Origin: Trinickia fusca
GTDB lineage: Bacteria; Pseudomonadota; Gammaproteobacteria; Burkholderiales; Burkholderiaceae
Assembly (NCBI RefSeq): GCF_003628145.1
Contig: NZ_RBZV01000006.1
Location: 62,001 to 126,000, forward strand
DNA length: 64,000 nt
Direction: 5' to 3'
Part shown: positions 8,909-16,335 of the stretch, one piece after another
How the letters are laid out: each line of letters begins with the position of its first letter
Position numbering within the stretch: position 1 is the stretch's first letter
Translations under genes and position numbers: made by a program
The notes under the pieces: model-generated
Database searches by the model: none
Told to the model about the DNA's origin: nothing
The model's input: the letters and a program-made list of their open reading frames with translations, nothing else

Positions 8909-9452
8909 ATTAAATGTTCATATCAAACTCTCGTTCACGAAAGGTGGACAAAATAAAATATCCAGCTCGCGTGCAAGCCAAGGAAAAGTCAAGCGTCAGA
9001 ACACAAATAATTCAGTTGAAAGTCATTGGATGCCCCACTACTATTGGTAGTGTTTCCCGGGGGTGAGTACTACATGTTGTGCCCGCATGATTGCGACAAT
9101 TAGGGAGCAAAGGGGGCAGCTATGAGGCGGGAAGGCAAAGGGAATTTGGGGGATTGTGGTGCAAACACGCTCCCCCATTTTGAGCGGTTTCGGTAAGCGC
9201 TGTTCTGAAAATCGCCCTCGGTCTGCAGCAATCGGAGTGTAGTTTTCCGTTAGACCTTGTTCAAGGCCAAACACAGCGCACATCTTCTCGAAAAAGTAGT
9301 GTTCGAGAGGAGCATGGCTCGTAAGCATGCGCTGACGAGCAACACCTAGTGACTCCGTGAGGAGTGCTCATGGGACCACGCTATAGCGTGGCTCCTTGTT
9401 TGGTCGACTGCCGGCAATATCTGCATGGTCGGTCTTTGTTCAAGGAAACGTT
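8909..9452. other. Gene-poor spacer in the inovirus remnant
   Basis: The stretch between the rep remnant and the DUF2622-like gene has lower GC than its surroundings. A 95-codon minus-strand ORF (9041-9328) exists but has no ribosome site and matches no family I know, so I do not call it. The region contains a perfect 16-bp palindrome at 9377-9392. In the intact prophage the equivalent slot holds an unrelated DUF6602 gene, so this looks like a variable cargo position. Confidence 0.4.
9377..9392. repeat. Perfect 16-bp palindrome
   Basis: CCACGCTATAGCGTGG is fully self-complementary. It lies 61 bases before the DUF2622-like gene. It could be an operator for a dimeric regulator or part of a single-strand hairpin in phage DNA. 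It is not followed by a T-run, so it is not a classical terminator. Confidence 0.6.
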
Positions 9453-9758
9453 ATGACTGATTTCTTGGTAAGAATTGAATTAATTCACAACCCAGCGACG
9501 CCGACTGAGGACGACTACAAACATCTTCATCAGCGAATGGAAGCCGCCGGGTTTAACCGTACGATCGTGGGCAGTAGCAATCAAAAGTTAGCTTTACCAC
9601 CAGCTGAGTACTTTGGCTCTGGCGTCATCGACATTTTGAATGTCAGGGCCATTGTGGTTAAGGCTGTTTCGAACGGACTTAGGGGCGGGTTGTCATTCCG
9701 TGTGTTTGTTGCTGAGGTGAGGACCTGGGCGTCGCATAACCTCGCGCCAGCAGCATAG
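9453..9758 (+). CDS. DUF2622-like small protein (101 aa)
   Basis: I set the start at MTDFLVRIELI (9453), with AAGGAAACG upstream. The N-terminal pattern (VRIEL, then DDYKHLHQRMEAAGFNRTI and a LPPAEYF strand) resembles DUF2622 proteins, small ferredoxin-like-fold proteins of unknown role often found in mobile elements. There is no signal peptide or membrane segment. A strong terminator follows 26 bases later. The gene occupies the slot that carries a DUF6602 gene in the intact prophage, so I read it as exchangeable phage cargo. Confidence 0.6.
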   Translation: MTDFLVRIELIHNPATPTEDDYKHLHQRMEAAGFNRTIVGSSNQKLALPPAEYFGSGVIDILNVRAIVVKAVSNGLRGGLSFRVFVAEVRTWASHNLAPAA

Positions 9759-9783
9759 CTCGTAGCGGAATTGCATTCTGTTG

Positions 9784-9812
9784 CGCCGGCCCGAATGGAC
9801 CGGCGTTTTTTT
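9784..9812 (+). terminator. Rho-independent terminator after DUF2622-like gene
   Basis: CGCCGG pairs with CCGGCG across a 10-base loop and is followed by seven T residues. It separates the DUF2622-like gene from the PAAR/partner pair. Confidence 0.85.
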
Positions 9813-9930
9813 GCGTCTCAGTGAGCCATCGATAATTCCATTCACTTAGCATGAGCCGCAAAAATCATTCGACAAATTCTTGAAATACTCTAAACATTTC
9901 TGGCTCGAAAACTACCAGGACGCCCGAAAA

Positions 9931-10566
9931 ATGCAGCGTTGCTACCTCCGCAAGGGTGATAAGTCATCCGGTAATGGCGTGGTGCAGGAAGGCATAGACG
10001 GTATGACGTGCGATGGTGCCGAGCTGACGTTCCTCGGCGCCAAAGTTGACTGCCCAGCATGCAATTCGACCGGAGCAATCGTAGCCAAGGGGCCGCGTTG
10101 GCCCGATGACAATTTCATGGGTAAGCGGCCGGCATTAGACGGCGATATTTGCGTGTGCGGGTGTTCGCCTCAGCCGGTCATGCACGCGAGCCAGACGAGG
10201 ATGTTTGAGTCATACACGTCTGGTGAACTTGCAGCAATGGGATTTGCTGACGGTGGTCGTCCCGTCGCGAGGGCGGAAGCATCGGCGGTGCCGGTTGCTC
10301 AGCCTGCCGATACACCTGCCGCTTTGCCAGCATCTACTTTCGAGGGCGTGCAGCCATTCGCTTACACTGGCGCTCTCGGAAATGGTCCGGTCGGTGAGCT
10401 GGCTGCTCGTGGTGTAAGCGAGCACGGTGAAGCTGAGTGCAATGACCAGTATGAACGCGAGATGGACGAATGTATGGCGTATCGGAGCGCCATGGGCGGG
10501 CAACGGTTTATGGATGCCTGTTCACAGCGTGCGTTTGAAAATTACCAGCGATGCAGGGGGTACTAA
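9931..10566 (+). CDS. PAAR-domain effector-like protein, copy 1 (211 aa)
   Basis: I set the start at MQRCYLRKGDKSS (9931). An upstream TTG reading at 9880 is weaker. Residues about 1-95 form a PAAR domain (LRKGDKSS, then GMTCDGAELTFLGAKV and CGCSPQPVMHASQT), the type that caps the spike of type VI secretion or other contractile machines. An Ala/Pro-rich linker follows. The C-terminal 45 residues are a compact four-Cys module ending YQRCRGY. The stop overlaps the next ATG (TAATG). The N-terminus is almost identical to the copy at 22341-22976 while the C-terminus and the downstream partner differ. That is the pattern of polymorphic toxin/immunity pairs. Toxicity itself is not shown. Confidence 0.75.
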   Translation: MQRCYLRKGDKSSGNGVVQEGIDGMTCDGAELTFLGAKVDCPACNSTGAIVAKGPRWPDDNFMGKRPALDGDICVCGCSPQPVMHASQTRMFESYTSGELAAMGFADGGRPVARAEASAVPVAQPADTPAALPASTFEGVQPFAYTGALGNGPVGELAARGVSEHGEAECNDQYEREMDECMAYRSAMGGQRFMDACSQRAFENYQRCRGY

Positions 10567-10826
10567 TGGCGGAACACCCGGACAAAAAGTGCGTGGTGGT
10601 GATGTGGTCTGACGAAAAACAGGCGCTGGTTTCTTACACGCTTGAAGTTGATAAAGTGCTTGCCGTGACACAACGCCTTTTTCCGCTCGAATTGCCGCTT
10701 GAGGATTACGACTACAACCTCGACGACGAGTTTGTGCGTCGATTTGGCGGGGCAACGTTGAATTTGCTGGCGCTGTCGAATCCTGAGCTTAAGCCGCATC
10801 TCAAGTTCACGCCGGCTAAGGATTGA
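10566..10826 (+). CDS. Putative partner/immunity protein of PAAR copy 1 (86 aa)
   Basis: The ATG overlaps the PAAR stop by one base (TAATG), which is strong coupling. The protein is small and acidic in the middle (PLEDYDYNLDDEFVRRFGG) with no signal peptide. It is a diverged homologue of the 105-aa protein at 22976, sharing PLEDxxxxxDDxFxRRxGG. In PAAR-effector neighbourhoods the gene directly downstream of a variable C-terminal module is commonly an immunity protein, and I infer that role here. A chaperone or adaptor is an alternative. Confidence 0.65.
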   Translation: MAEHPDKKCVVVMWSDEKQALVSYTLEVDKVLAVTQRLFPLELPLEDYDYNLDDEFVRRFGGATLNLLALSNPELKPHLKFTPAKD

Positions 10827-10861
10827 ATGCCAGCCCTGGCGGCCGGCTGGTGACGACTCGA

Positions 10862-11022
10862 TTACGCGATGTCGAGTCGAAGCTGGATTGCGAACTGTTC
10901 CTCATTTGCTGCGGGCCGTGGCCGAATGACTGGCTGCGGCTTCCGCGAGCGCTGTTCTTGCTCGATGGCAGTCAGCCCCATCTGATCCCGGATCAGATCG
11001 CGTTCGAGCAATCGTAAGCGAA
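10862..11022 (-). pseudogene. Inovirus regulator, 3' half only
   Basis: The minus strand encodes the same C-terminal half as the 111-aa protein at 23310-23645 (LRLLERDLIRDQMGLTAIEQ, then NEEQFAIQLRLDIA and a stop). Homology stops at about 11022, where a truncated insertion sequence begins. The N-terminal half with the putative DNA-binding part is gone. Confidence 0.75.
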
Positions 11023-11027
11023 TACGC

Positions 11028-11861
11028 ATTGGCCCCGGTCACTGTGCTGATGCCGCGCAGCCGCAGCTCCTTCACCAGCCGGTCCTGCAGCGTCAAGTGC
11101 GCGCGCCCCTTGGCGGAGTTCGTGTTGGCGCAGAACGTGTCGATATTGAGCTCGTACATGGCCCGCCCGAAGTGCGTCACGCTGCTGCCGGTTTCATCGG
11201 CTTTAGTGCTGCGAAACACGCTGGCCTTGTCGCTGTAAAAGGCCTGCGGCTTGCCGTAGCGCTCCAGATACGCGCGCGTCGCCTCGAAATAGCTGAAGGT
11301 CGACTCGGTGGCCGTAAAGTGCAGCGCCATCAGCCGGCTCGTCGCATCGTCCACATACACCAGCAGCGTGCAGGCCGGCGCCCGCTCCTCGAACCAGGCA
11401 TGCTCGCTGCCGTCGATCTGGATCAGTTGCCCCAGGCACGCGCGGCGGGCCCGCGGCTGATAGATCTTGGGCGGGCGCTGCCGGCGCGGCACCCACAGGC
11501 CGGCGTCCGTCATCAGCTTCCTGACGGTCTCCTTGGCCAGCTGGATACCGTGGCATTCCCATAGCTTCTCGCAGGCCAGCGTCGGACCGAAGTCCGCGTA
11601 GCGGTCTCGGATGATCGTCAGCGCTCGCCGGGCCACATCCTCGTCCAGCCGGCGATTGCCTCGGCAGCCACGCTTACGCGAGGCCAGTCCCGCTGCGCCA
11701 AGCTCCCGGTAGCGCTCGATCAGCCGCTCGACTTGACGCACCGTCAGCCCGAGGCGCTCAGCCGCGCGCCCAGGCTTGAGCCCCATGTCCACCACGGCCT
11801 GGATCACCTTCAAGCGGTCGAGTTCTCGCATGTTCAATGTCACCAGTGCAGTCGAATGCAT
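11028..11861 (-). pseudogene. ISNCY-like transposase, 3' truncated
   Basis: I set the start at MHSTALVTLNMRELDR (11861), preceded by CGGAGCCGGCC. A helix-turn-helix region (GLKPGRAAERLGLTVRQVER) is followed by a DDE-type core (QIDGSEHAWF and FYSDKASVFR). The segment that normally carries the third acidic residue in a GRVER context reads KGRAHLTLQ here, so the catalytic Glu seems lost. After GISTVTGANA the frame runs out of transposase sequence into the regulator remnant in a wrong frame, giving an artefactual C-terminus down to 10902. It is inactive on both counts. Confidence 0.7.
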
Positions 11862-11950
11862 GGCCGGCTCCGTTGTCCCGCAGGGAGCTGCCAAGCATAC
11901 CGAGGTCAAAACGCGACATTTCTAAATAGCCAGAACACGACATTTGCATA
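11028..11950 (-). mobile_element. Truncated ISNCY-type insertion sequence
   Basis: This holds one transposase gene reading leftward, cut at about 11028 where it joins the regulator remnant. The outer right side (11905-11950) holds two copies of a CGACATTT motif, typical of the repeated bases at an IS end. No matching left end was found, so it is a one-ended fragment abutting the phage attachment-like site at 11967. Confidence 0.55.
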
Positions 11951-11966
11951 TAGCTCTAACAACAAA

Positions 11967-11994
11967 AAAATTGATAATTGGGAAGAGGTCAAAT
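11967..11994. other. dif-like attachment site, left (attL candidate)
   Basis: The 28-base site has 11 bases ending in GATAA, the 6-base centre TTGGGA, and an 11-base arm AGAGGTCAAAT. The centre and the outer half of the right arm are identical to the site at 23790. The layout of two 11-base arms around a 6-base centre is that of XerC/XerD dif sites. Confidence 0.6.
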
Positions 11995-12011
11995 GCTCAC
12001 TAACGCACCTA

Positions 12012-12308
12012 TTACGCGGCTGAGAGCACCGTAAATAGGCGATTCAAGGCGTTAGTGAGCAAGCGAAAACCCGCTGCGACCATCTCTTTCAAAGGTTTAC
12101 GCTTTTCCTCTTCGCGCACCATGATCAACATCACGTCGCCAAGTGATACGTTGGCCTCCCTCGCGAACTTCGCAGCCGTCGTGTAGTCCGGTAGACGTTC
12201 GCCCTTCACATAGCGGTCTAGTGACTTTTGAGCGATGCCCATTTCCTTCGCCGCTCGGTTCACGCTTCGGCCGTTCAGCACGCTCTCTATCAATTCTTCA
12301 TACGTCAT
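12012..12308 (-). CDS. Inovirus helix-turn-helix repressor (98 aa)
   Basis: I set the start at MTYEELIESVLNGR (12308), with GGAG upstream. An XRE/Cro-type helix-turn-helix is visible at about residues 15-45 (SVNRAAKEMGIAQKSLDRYV), with a short helical C-terminus. The gene points away from the early phage genes, and two 12-bp inverted repeats lie in its promoter region. This is the standard arrangement of a phage repressor that controls its own gene and the lytic or early promoter. Confidence 0.75.
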   Translation of the reverse strand: MTYEELIESVLNGRSVNRAAKEMGIAQKSLDRYVKGERLPDYTTAAKFAREANVSLGDVMLIMVREEEKRKPLKEMVAAGFRLLTNALNRLFTVLSAA

Positions 12309-12331
12309 AGGAATCTCCGATTGATGAACTT

Positions 12332-12367
12332 GTCCGAACGGACTAGTATTCATTTGTCCGATCGGAC
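12332..12367. promoter_or_regulatory. Twin operator sites between repressor and early genes
   Basis: Two near-identical palindromes, GTCCGAACGGAC (12332-12343) and GTCCGATCGGAC (12356-12367), lie 24 bp apart centre to centre in the divergent promoter region. Helical phasing and position fit cooperative dimer binding by the repressor encoded at 12012-12308. Confidence 0.75.
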
Positions 12368-12450
12368 TTAGGCCGGTCAGCCTTAGTCCAGATGGTCTGC
12401 CCGAAGTCTAGCAGCACCTCGGAAAAGGTAAACCCCGTAGGAGGTCTTGG

Positions 12451-12753
12451 ATGGAGTGTGCTTTGACGTTGCTGACGCTGATGTACCGGGATGAAGTCGA
12501 TGAATCGACACTTTCGCGCGGATATGCAGCTGTTCGTGACCTGTTGGCCGTCTCCGGTGGTGCGCCGGTTGCCTTCGTCGATCGGCTGGAAAACGGGGCG
12601 AGATTCCTTCGCGTCTTGTGCAACGGGCGGGTGCCCTGGCGTCGTGTGAGGGATGGTTGGTGCTCGGTTCTACCCGGCAGCGCATCGGTGGACAAGATTC
12701 GAAGCGCTGCGGTGCTTGATGTGCTGGCCGGGTGCGAATCGATTTTGCGTTAG
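12451..12753 (+). CDS. Inovirus early protein of unknown function (100 aa)
   Basis: An excellent ribosome site (AGGAGG, 6 bases) precedes the ATG. The protein MECALTLLTLMYRDEVDES... has no recognised domain, signal peptide or clear membrane span. It is the first gene to the right of the twin operators and is likely repressed by the neighbouring helix-turn-helix protein. Its stop overlaps the stop of the convergent minus-strand gene. An early regulatory or replication-accessory role is a guess from position. Confidence 0.6.
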   Translation: MECALTLLTLMYRDEVDESTLSRGYAAVRDLLAVSGGAPVAFVDRLENGARFLRVLCNGRVPWRRVRDGWCSVLPGSASVDKIRSAAVLDVLAGCESILR

Positions 12754-13016
12754 TCGTCGTACTCGTAGAAGCCGAGTAGCGCAAGGTAGTCGCGAAAGCG
12801 CTTTTGCGTTTCGACGAATGGCAGTGCGGAGTAGTTCGCCCATACCAAGCCGATTCGCTCCTCGTCGTCTCTCGTTATTACGACTGCAACTTCGTTTTCG
12901 TGCTTTGCGATTTCCGAGCTGAGGAATGCCCAAGCGTCCTTTTGGTTGCTGGAGCCTTCGTCGAACTCCTTAGCAACGGTGCCGACCACTATTTGAGCGA
13001 TGTATGGCGTATCCAT
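12750..13016 (-). CDS. Small acidic hypothetical protein (88 aa)
   Basis: This minus-strand gene is convergent with the preceding ORF; their stop codons share bases. MDTPYIAQIVVGTVAKEF... reads like a small soluble alpha/beta protein with an acidic tail (YEYDD). It is divergent from the gene at 13091, with 74 bases between them that could hold two promoters. A plus-strand ORF (12804-13205) covers the same bases but has poorer composition. The ribosome site is weak. I favour a real gene, possibly a phage moron, without a known function. Confidence 0.45.
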   Translation of the reverse strand: MDTPYIAQIVVGTVAKEFDEGSSNQKDAWAFLSSEIAKHENEVAVVITRDDEERIGLVWANYSALPFVETQKRFRDYLALLGFYEYDD

Positions 13017-13090
13017 ATTGCAACTCGTGAATTGGGAAGCAACGAATATAACGCACCAGACGTGTCGGTTTCACAAACTGAGGACTATAG

Positions 13091-13324
13091 ATGGCCGTAT
13101 ATCGAGTGTATGCGTACACGAGCTGCGGGCACCACCGAATCGGCGCGGTGCAGATCACGGCTCGTAATCCGTGGGACGCCTGTGAGAAGGGGCGTGAGCA
13201 GTTGAAGCAACAAGGGATCACAGCCGAGCTAGCCCGCGTCATCCCGGTTGAGGCCGATGGGCGCATGAATCCATTTCGGTTGTACTGCGTCGGTTCCGGT
13301 GCAGCGCGGGATATGCGCGCCTAG
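13091..13324 (+). CDS. Small inovirus protein (77 aa)
   Basis: GAGGACTATAG precedes the ATG. The protein MAVYRVYAYTSCGHHRIG... is a compact alpha/beta-looking polypeptide with Cys and His near the N-terminus (SCGHH) and a helix (DACEKGREQLKQQG). I recognise no family. It lies in the replication/early part of the prophage ahead of the ssDNA-binding protein, and a terminator-like hairpin follows it. Confidence 0.6.
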   Translation: MAVYRVYAYTSCGHHRIGAVQITARNPWDACEKGREQLKQQGITAELARVIPVEADGRMNPFRLYCVGSGAARDMRA

Positions 13325-13369
13325 TTGTAGCCAATCGCGCACTTTACCCTCGGAAAGCGCGGTTGTTTT

Positions 13370-13407
13370 GCGGGCGAGTCGAGTCAGATTGACCGCCCGC
13401 CTTTTTT
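13370..13407 (+). terminator. Rho-independent terminator inside the early region
   Basis: GCGGGCG pairs with CGCCCGC across a loop that adds a GTC/GAC extension, followed by CTTTTTT. It lies between the 77-aa and 68-aa genes and could set a step-down of transcription into the next genes. Confidence 0.75.
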
Positions 13408-13433
13408 AGCGATGGGGCGAAAGCGGGGAAGCC

Positions 13434-13640
13434 ATGGCGAAGTGTCTGAATGATGAGGTAACGCCGGATTTGTTTTCCGGCCAGCTTGCCGAGCAGGCGC
13501 GGTCGTTGCCGGCAGACGTTCGCCGAAGAGATACGTGGTCGCTTCCGGTCGAAGTTGTAGTAGAGCTGTGCGCGTGGTGCGGTGTCGATCGCGCGGGCAG
13601 TTGCGGTGCATGCAGTGATCTGAGAGCAAGCAAGCGTTAA
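13434..13640 (+). CDS. Small Cys-rich inovirus protein (68 aa)
   Basis: GGGGAAGCC precedes the ATG. The C-terminal half carries a CAWC...CGAC cysteine set (about residues 46-61) spaced like a small zinc knuckle. No family is recognised. It lies just upstream of the ssDNA-binding protein gene, so a DNA- or RNA-binding early function is plausible but unproven. Confidence 0.55.
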   Translation: MAKCLNDEVTPDLFSGQLAEQARSLPADVRRRDTWSLPVEVVVELCAWCGVDRAGSCGACSDLRASKR

Positions 13641-13727
13641 TCAAACCGCGCTGAATGCGCAAACGTGTAGGGCATCGCGAGTCGATCAGCCTATTTGAGT
13701 AGCACTACTAATTTTTCGGAGTATCGA

Positions 13728-14045
13728 ATGAACAAGCAAAAACTGTCGGTCCTTCAAGTCATCAAGCGTTCGGGTATTGCGAAGCGCACGGGCAACCCTT
13801 GGGAGATCTACGCGGCGCAATGTGTGCTTGAGCAGGACGTGGAGGGGCAAAAGCAGATCCTCGTCGGCACGATCAATTTGCCCGATCACCTCAAGGCCAT
13901 CGATGCAGGCGAGTACCTAGCCGACTTCGCGTTCGCACAGTCGATGGACGGCAAGCTCGAACCGCGCATCACGTCGCTGCAACCGTTCGGCATGCCCACT
14001 GCAAAGCCCAAGGCGGGTGCGGGGGTAGGGGGAGCAGCGGCTTAA
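13728..14045 (+). CDS. Inovirus single-stranded DNA-binding protein (105 aa)
   Basis: I set the start at MNKQKLSVLQVIKRSG (13728), with GGAGTATCGA upstream. The protein has a beta-rich core (NPWEIYAAQCVLEQ, KQILVGTINLPDHL) and a flexible Gly/Ala/Lys-rich tail, as in filamentous-phage gene V-type and inovirus ssDNA-binding proteins. It would coat the single-stranded genome made by rolling-circle replication. The position immediately before the major coat gene is canonical. Confidence 0.75.
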   Translation: MNKQKLSVLQVIKRSGIAKRTGNPWEIYAAQCVLEQDVEGQKQILVGTINLPDHLKAIDAGEYLADFAFAQSMDGKLEPRITSLQPFGMPTAKPKAGAGVGGAAA

Positions 14046-14106
14046 CGCTCGCTGGTTCGCTGGGTCGCTGAATGGGCGGCCTAGCTCACCGATCACGTTG
14101 AGAGTC

Positions 14107-14139
14107 GAATCGTTCGAAGCTGGCCCGATCGGACGATTC
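14107..14139 (+). promoter_or_regulatory. Operator-like site upstream of major coat gene
   Basis: GCCCGATCGGAC (14123-14134) matches the operator at 12356 in 11 of 12 bases. It is partly enclosed by an inverted repeat GAATCGT/ACGATTC (14107-14113, 14133-14139). It lies 34 bases before the coat ATG, so the same repressor may also control the structural genes. Confidence 0.5.
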
Positions 14140-14172
14140 CTAACGGACGGGCTAAATCAGGGAGAAGAAGAA

Positions 14173-14397
14173 ATGACAAAAAAGAAGCTGTTGGTGGTGG
14201 GTCTTGGTCTGGCGGCAGCGGCCGGCAGTGCAATGGCGGATGCGGCGGGCGCGCCGGCGAGCACGATTGACACGACGGCGGCTGTGCAGCAGATCAACGG
14301 CCTGACGGTGGGGATTTCGGCGATCGGCGGAGCACTAATTGCGGTGGCAGTCCTTGCGCTGGGTTACCGGCTTATGAAGGGCTTCGTGGGCCGGTAA
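14173..14397 (+). CDS. Inovirus major coat protein precursor (74 aa)
   Basis: I set the start at MTKKKLLVVGLG (14173), after AGGGAGAAGAAGAA. A signal peptide ends at AMA before DAAG. The mature 50-residue protein has a short amphipathic N-terminus, one membrane helix (ISAIGGALIAVAVLALGY) and a basic C-terminus (RLMKGFVGR). This is the classic pVIII architecture. A terminator right after the gene would give a high level of this short transcript relative to the downstream genes. Confidence 0.85.
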   Translation: MTKKKLLVVGLGLAAAAGSAMADAAGAPASTIDTTAAVQQINGLTVGISAIGGALIAVAVLALGYRLMKGFVGR

Positions 14398-14418
14398 TAG
14401 GCTCAGTGCGTGTGCCAG

Positions 14419-14447
14419 GGGCGTTTCTGCAAGGGGACGCCCTTTTT
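14419..14447 (+). terminator. Terminator after major coat gene
   Basis: GGGCGT pairs with ACGCCC across a 12-base loop and is followed by five T residues. An attenuating terminator directly after the major coat gene is typical for filamentous phages. Confidence 0.75.
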
Positions 14448-14462
14448 GTTTGAGGGGGCGTG

Positions 14463-14723
14463 ATGCCGGGCTTTTCGGAGGTGGTCTGCGGGCCGGGTGG
14501 AGCAAGCGGCGTGACGTATGCGCAGATTGGCGGGCAGCAGGTCAGCTGTGGCGTGGATAGCGCAGGCCATACCTTGTTTGTGCAGGTGCGCACGATCGAC
14601 GACCAGGCCGCCGACGGCTCGACGACGGGGCTTGCAGTGGGCGGAGCCATGTTGCTCGTCATGGCGACGGCTTGGGTTGTCCGAGTTCTGAGGGCATTCA
14701 TCGATAGCAGTGGGGAGGCGTAA
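14463..14723 (+). CDS. Inovirus minor coat/membrane protein (86 aa)
   Basis: I chose the ATG at 14463, 7 bases after GAGGGG. A GTG at 14460 is too close. The N-terminal part is polar with two Cys (VVCGPGG, VSCGVD). A membrane helix lies at about residues 57-75 (LAVGGAMLLVMATAWVVRVL). The stop overlaps the next ATG (TAATG). It is a small virion or assembly protein between the major coat and adsorption proteins. Confidence 0.7.
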   Translation: MPGFSEVVCGPGGASGVTYAQIGGQQVSCGVDSAGHTLFVQVRTIDDQAADGSTTGLAVGGAMLLVMATAWVVRVLRAFIDSSGEA

Positions 14724-14797
14724 TGACTTGGTTCTATGTGTCGTTCGGGTGCGTCGTGGCGACCTGCTACGCCGTGGGGCTGATTCTGTTTCTGTGA
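14723..14797 (+). CDS. Tiny inovirus membrane coat protein (24 aa)
   Basis: This is a 24-codon ORF found by reading the bases between two phage genes. It starts MTWFYVSFGCV and ends GLILFL, so it is nearly a single membrane helix. Its ATG overlaps the previous stop as TAATG and its stop is followed by GAGGGG, the ribosome site of the adsorption gene. Size and position match pVII/pIX-type end-cap proteins. Confidence 0.7.
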   Translation: MTWFYVSFGCVVATCYAVGLILFL

Positions 14798-14805
14798 GGG
14801 GCACA

Positions 14806-16335
14806 ATGATTCGCGTACTCGCGGCGTTCGTTCTGTGTATGGCTATTGGATTGGCGCAGGCGCAGACCCCTGTCGTGGCGTGGACGAGCGACACGTCTTA
14901 TATCGTGTTCGACGGCACGCCCAAGGCGAACATCATCGGCAGTGGCATAGTGCGCGGATCGCAGGTGGCCCTCGGTAAGCCGCAGATCGAGACGGGCGCG
15001 CTCGTGACCGGTAAGGCGATCTCGCGTGGGTACAAGGCGGCCGATTCGGTGATCGCAAACACGGTCAAGGGGATCGGTTCGGCCTTGGCAGCGGACGTTG
15101 TTGCAGGCCTAACGTGCGGTGCCGGTGGGCTTTGGGGATTCGTCGGCTGCGCGGCACTCAGTGCGGTCGTCCAAGCTGCTGTTTTCCTCGGGGTCGATCG
15201 GCTCTGGTCGTGGCTCTTCAATCCCACCACGAAAAACGTCACATACGTGAACCAAGGGCCGCCGGCTACCTATTTCGGCGCCTACGTCTACGCGAACCCC
15301 ACGGACCTGAGCAGCACGCAGAGCTACGAAGTCGACTTCGTAAGCCTTGCCGATGCGGCCACGTATTGGGCACAGAACGCGTCATTGCATGGACAAGCGC
15401 AACTGTCGAGCGGCGCCGCGGCGAAGAGTCAGCCGGCGTATGCGTACACGTTCAAAGGCACTTGTACCGTTTCGCCTCTGCCGGGTGGTGGCGTTAACTG
15501 CGCGATGAACGACCAAGATTTAACGGGCGTATACGGTTCGGGGCAACAGCAGGTGCAGTTCATCGTCGGCACCGGTACTGCGCCGAATCTACAACCGGCG
15601 CTTGGCGCCTCTATGCAAGGCACAACGTCAAGCCTGTCGGCAGCTGTTACCGCGCTCCCATCTTCTGAGTTGTCGCAAAGAGCCGATCCGCAAACGACGG
15701 CTAGCATGGTCAATGCGGCATGGCAGCGGGCTTCTTCGCGCCCTGGCTATACCGGCGTGCCCTATGACCCCGCGAACCCTATTACCGCGTCGGACGTGAC
15801 TTCGTGGGAAGCCAGCAATCCGACGTTTGCGCCCACGGTTGGCGATGTGCTGGGCGTCGGCCCCGGCTCGGCAGGCCAAGGCAATAGCTCTTCTCAGGTC
15901 GGTTACATCCCGTCGAGCGGCGTAGCTTCCGATGGCTCAGGCCCAAGCGGTAGCACGGGTACCGGCTCTGGGACCGGTACGGGTTCAGGGACAGGCTCCG
16001 GCACTGGTACAGGTGCTGGTTCGGGCTCCGGGGCATCGTCGCCGTCGACGACCGATCCCTGCACGATCAATCCTGCCTCTCTGCTTTGTGCGCAGTGGGG
16101 AAGTGCATCAGCCGGGGCGCTGCCGTCGAATACCGTGAATGTGGGTTTATCGCCGTGGCGGATCGGGCCGGCCACCGCGAGCTGTCCCGCTCCGGTGACG
16201 TTCAGTCTGTTCGGGCAGCCGTATGCGATTGACTATTCACCGGTCTGCACGCTTGTACAGAAGGTAGCGCCGCTGGTCGCTGCGCTGGGTGGGATAGCGG
16301 CCGCAATGATTGTCATTGGAGGAGTGAAGTCATGA
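14806..16335 (+). CDS. Inovirus adsorption (pIII-like) protein (509 aa)
   Basis: I set the start at MIRVLAAFVLCMAIGLAQAQ (14806), with a signal peptide cleaved after AQA. The large extracellular N-terminal part contains a hydrophobic stretch (about 95-125). A long Gly/Ser/Thr linker (alternating GTGSG) lies at about residues 385-410. The C-terminus is a membrane anchor ending MIVIGGVKS. This is the architecture of filamentous-phage attachment proteins: receptor-binding domains, Gly-rich linker and C-terminal anchor. The stop overlaps the next gene (ATGA). Confidence 0.75.
   Translation: MIRVLAAFVLCMAIGLAQAQTPVVAWTSDTSYIVFDGTPKANIIGSGIVRGSQVALGKPQIETGALVTGKAISRGYKAADSVIANTVKGIGSALAADVVAGLTCGAGGLWGFVGCAALSAVVQAAVFLGVDRLWSWLFNPTTKNVTYVNQGPPATYFGAYVYANPTDLSSTQSYEVDFVSLADAATYWAQNASLHGQAQLSSGAAAKSQPAYAYTFKGTCTVSPLPGGGVNCAMNDQDLTGVYGSGQQQVQFIVGTGTAPNLQPALGASMQGTTSSLSAAVTALPSSELSQRADPQTTASMVNAAWQRASSRPGYTGVPYDPANPITASDVTSWEASNPTFAPTVGDVLGVGPGSAGQGNSSSQVGYIPSSGVASDGSGPSGSTGTGSGTGTGSGTGSGTGTGAGSGSGASSPSTTDPCTINPASLLCAQWGSASAGALPSNTVNVGLSPWRIGPATASCPAPVTFSLFGQPYAIDYSPVCTLVQKVAPLVAALGGIAAAMIVIGGVKS

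Larger units (their letters stand above)
8140..11022. mobile_element. Decayed inovirus remnant (rep' to regulator')
   Basis: This block repeats, in the same order, the right end of the intact prophage further on: a rep gene missing its 5' end, an accessory gene, a PAAR gene, a partner gene and the 3' half of a regulator. The rep homology starts abruptly near 8140 next to an IS481 scrap. The regulator homology stops near 11022 at an insertion sequence. Coat, Zot and secretin genes are absent, so it cannot be a functional phage. It looks like the left part of a former tandem prophage array. Confidence 0.7.

Noticed and set aside
9041-9328. 95-codon minus-strand ORF in the remnant phage
   Set aside because: No ribosome site, no family resemblance, and it lies in a low-complexity, lower-GC spacer.
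10902-11027. C-terminal 42 residues of the transposase reading
   Set aside because: This part reads the phage regulator remnant out of frame; the real transposase stops near 11028.
15930-16040. Gly/Ser/Thr repeat in the adsorption gene as a separate repeat element
   Set aside because: It is the normal flexible linker of a pIII-like protein and not a distinct DNA element.
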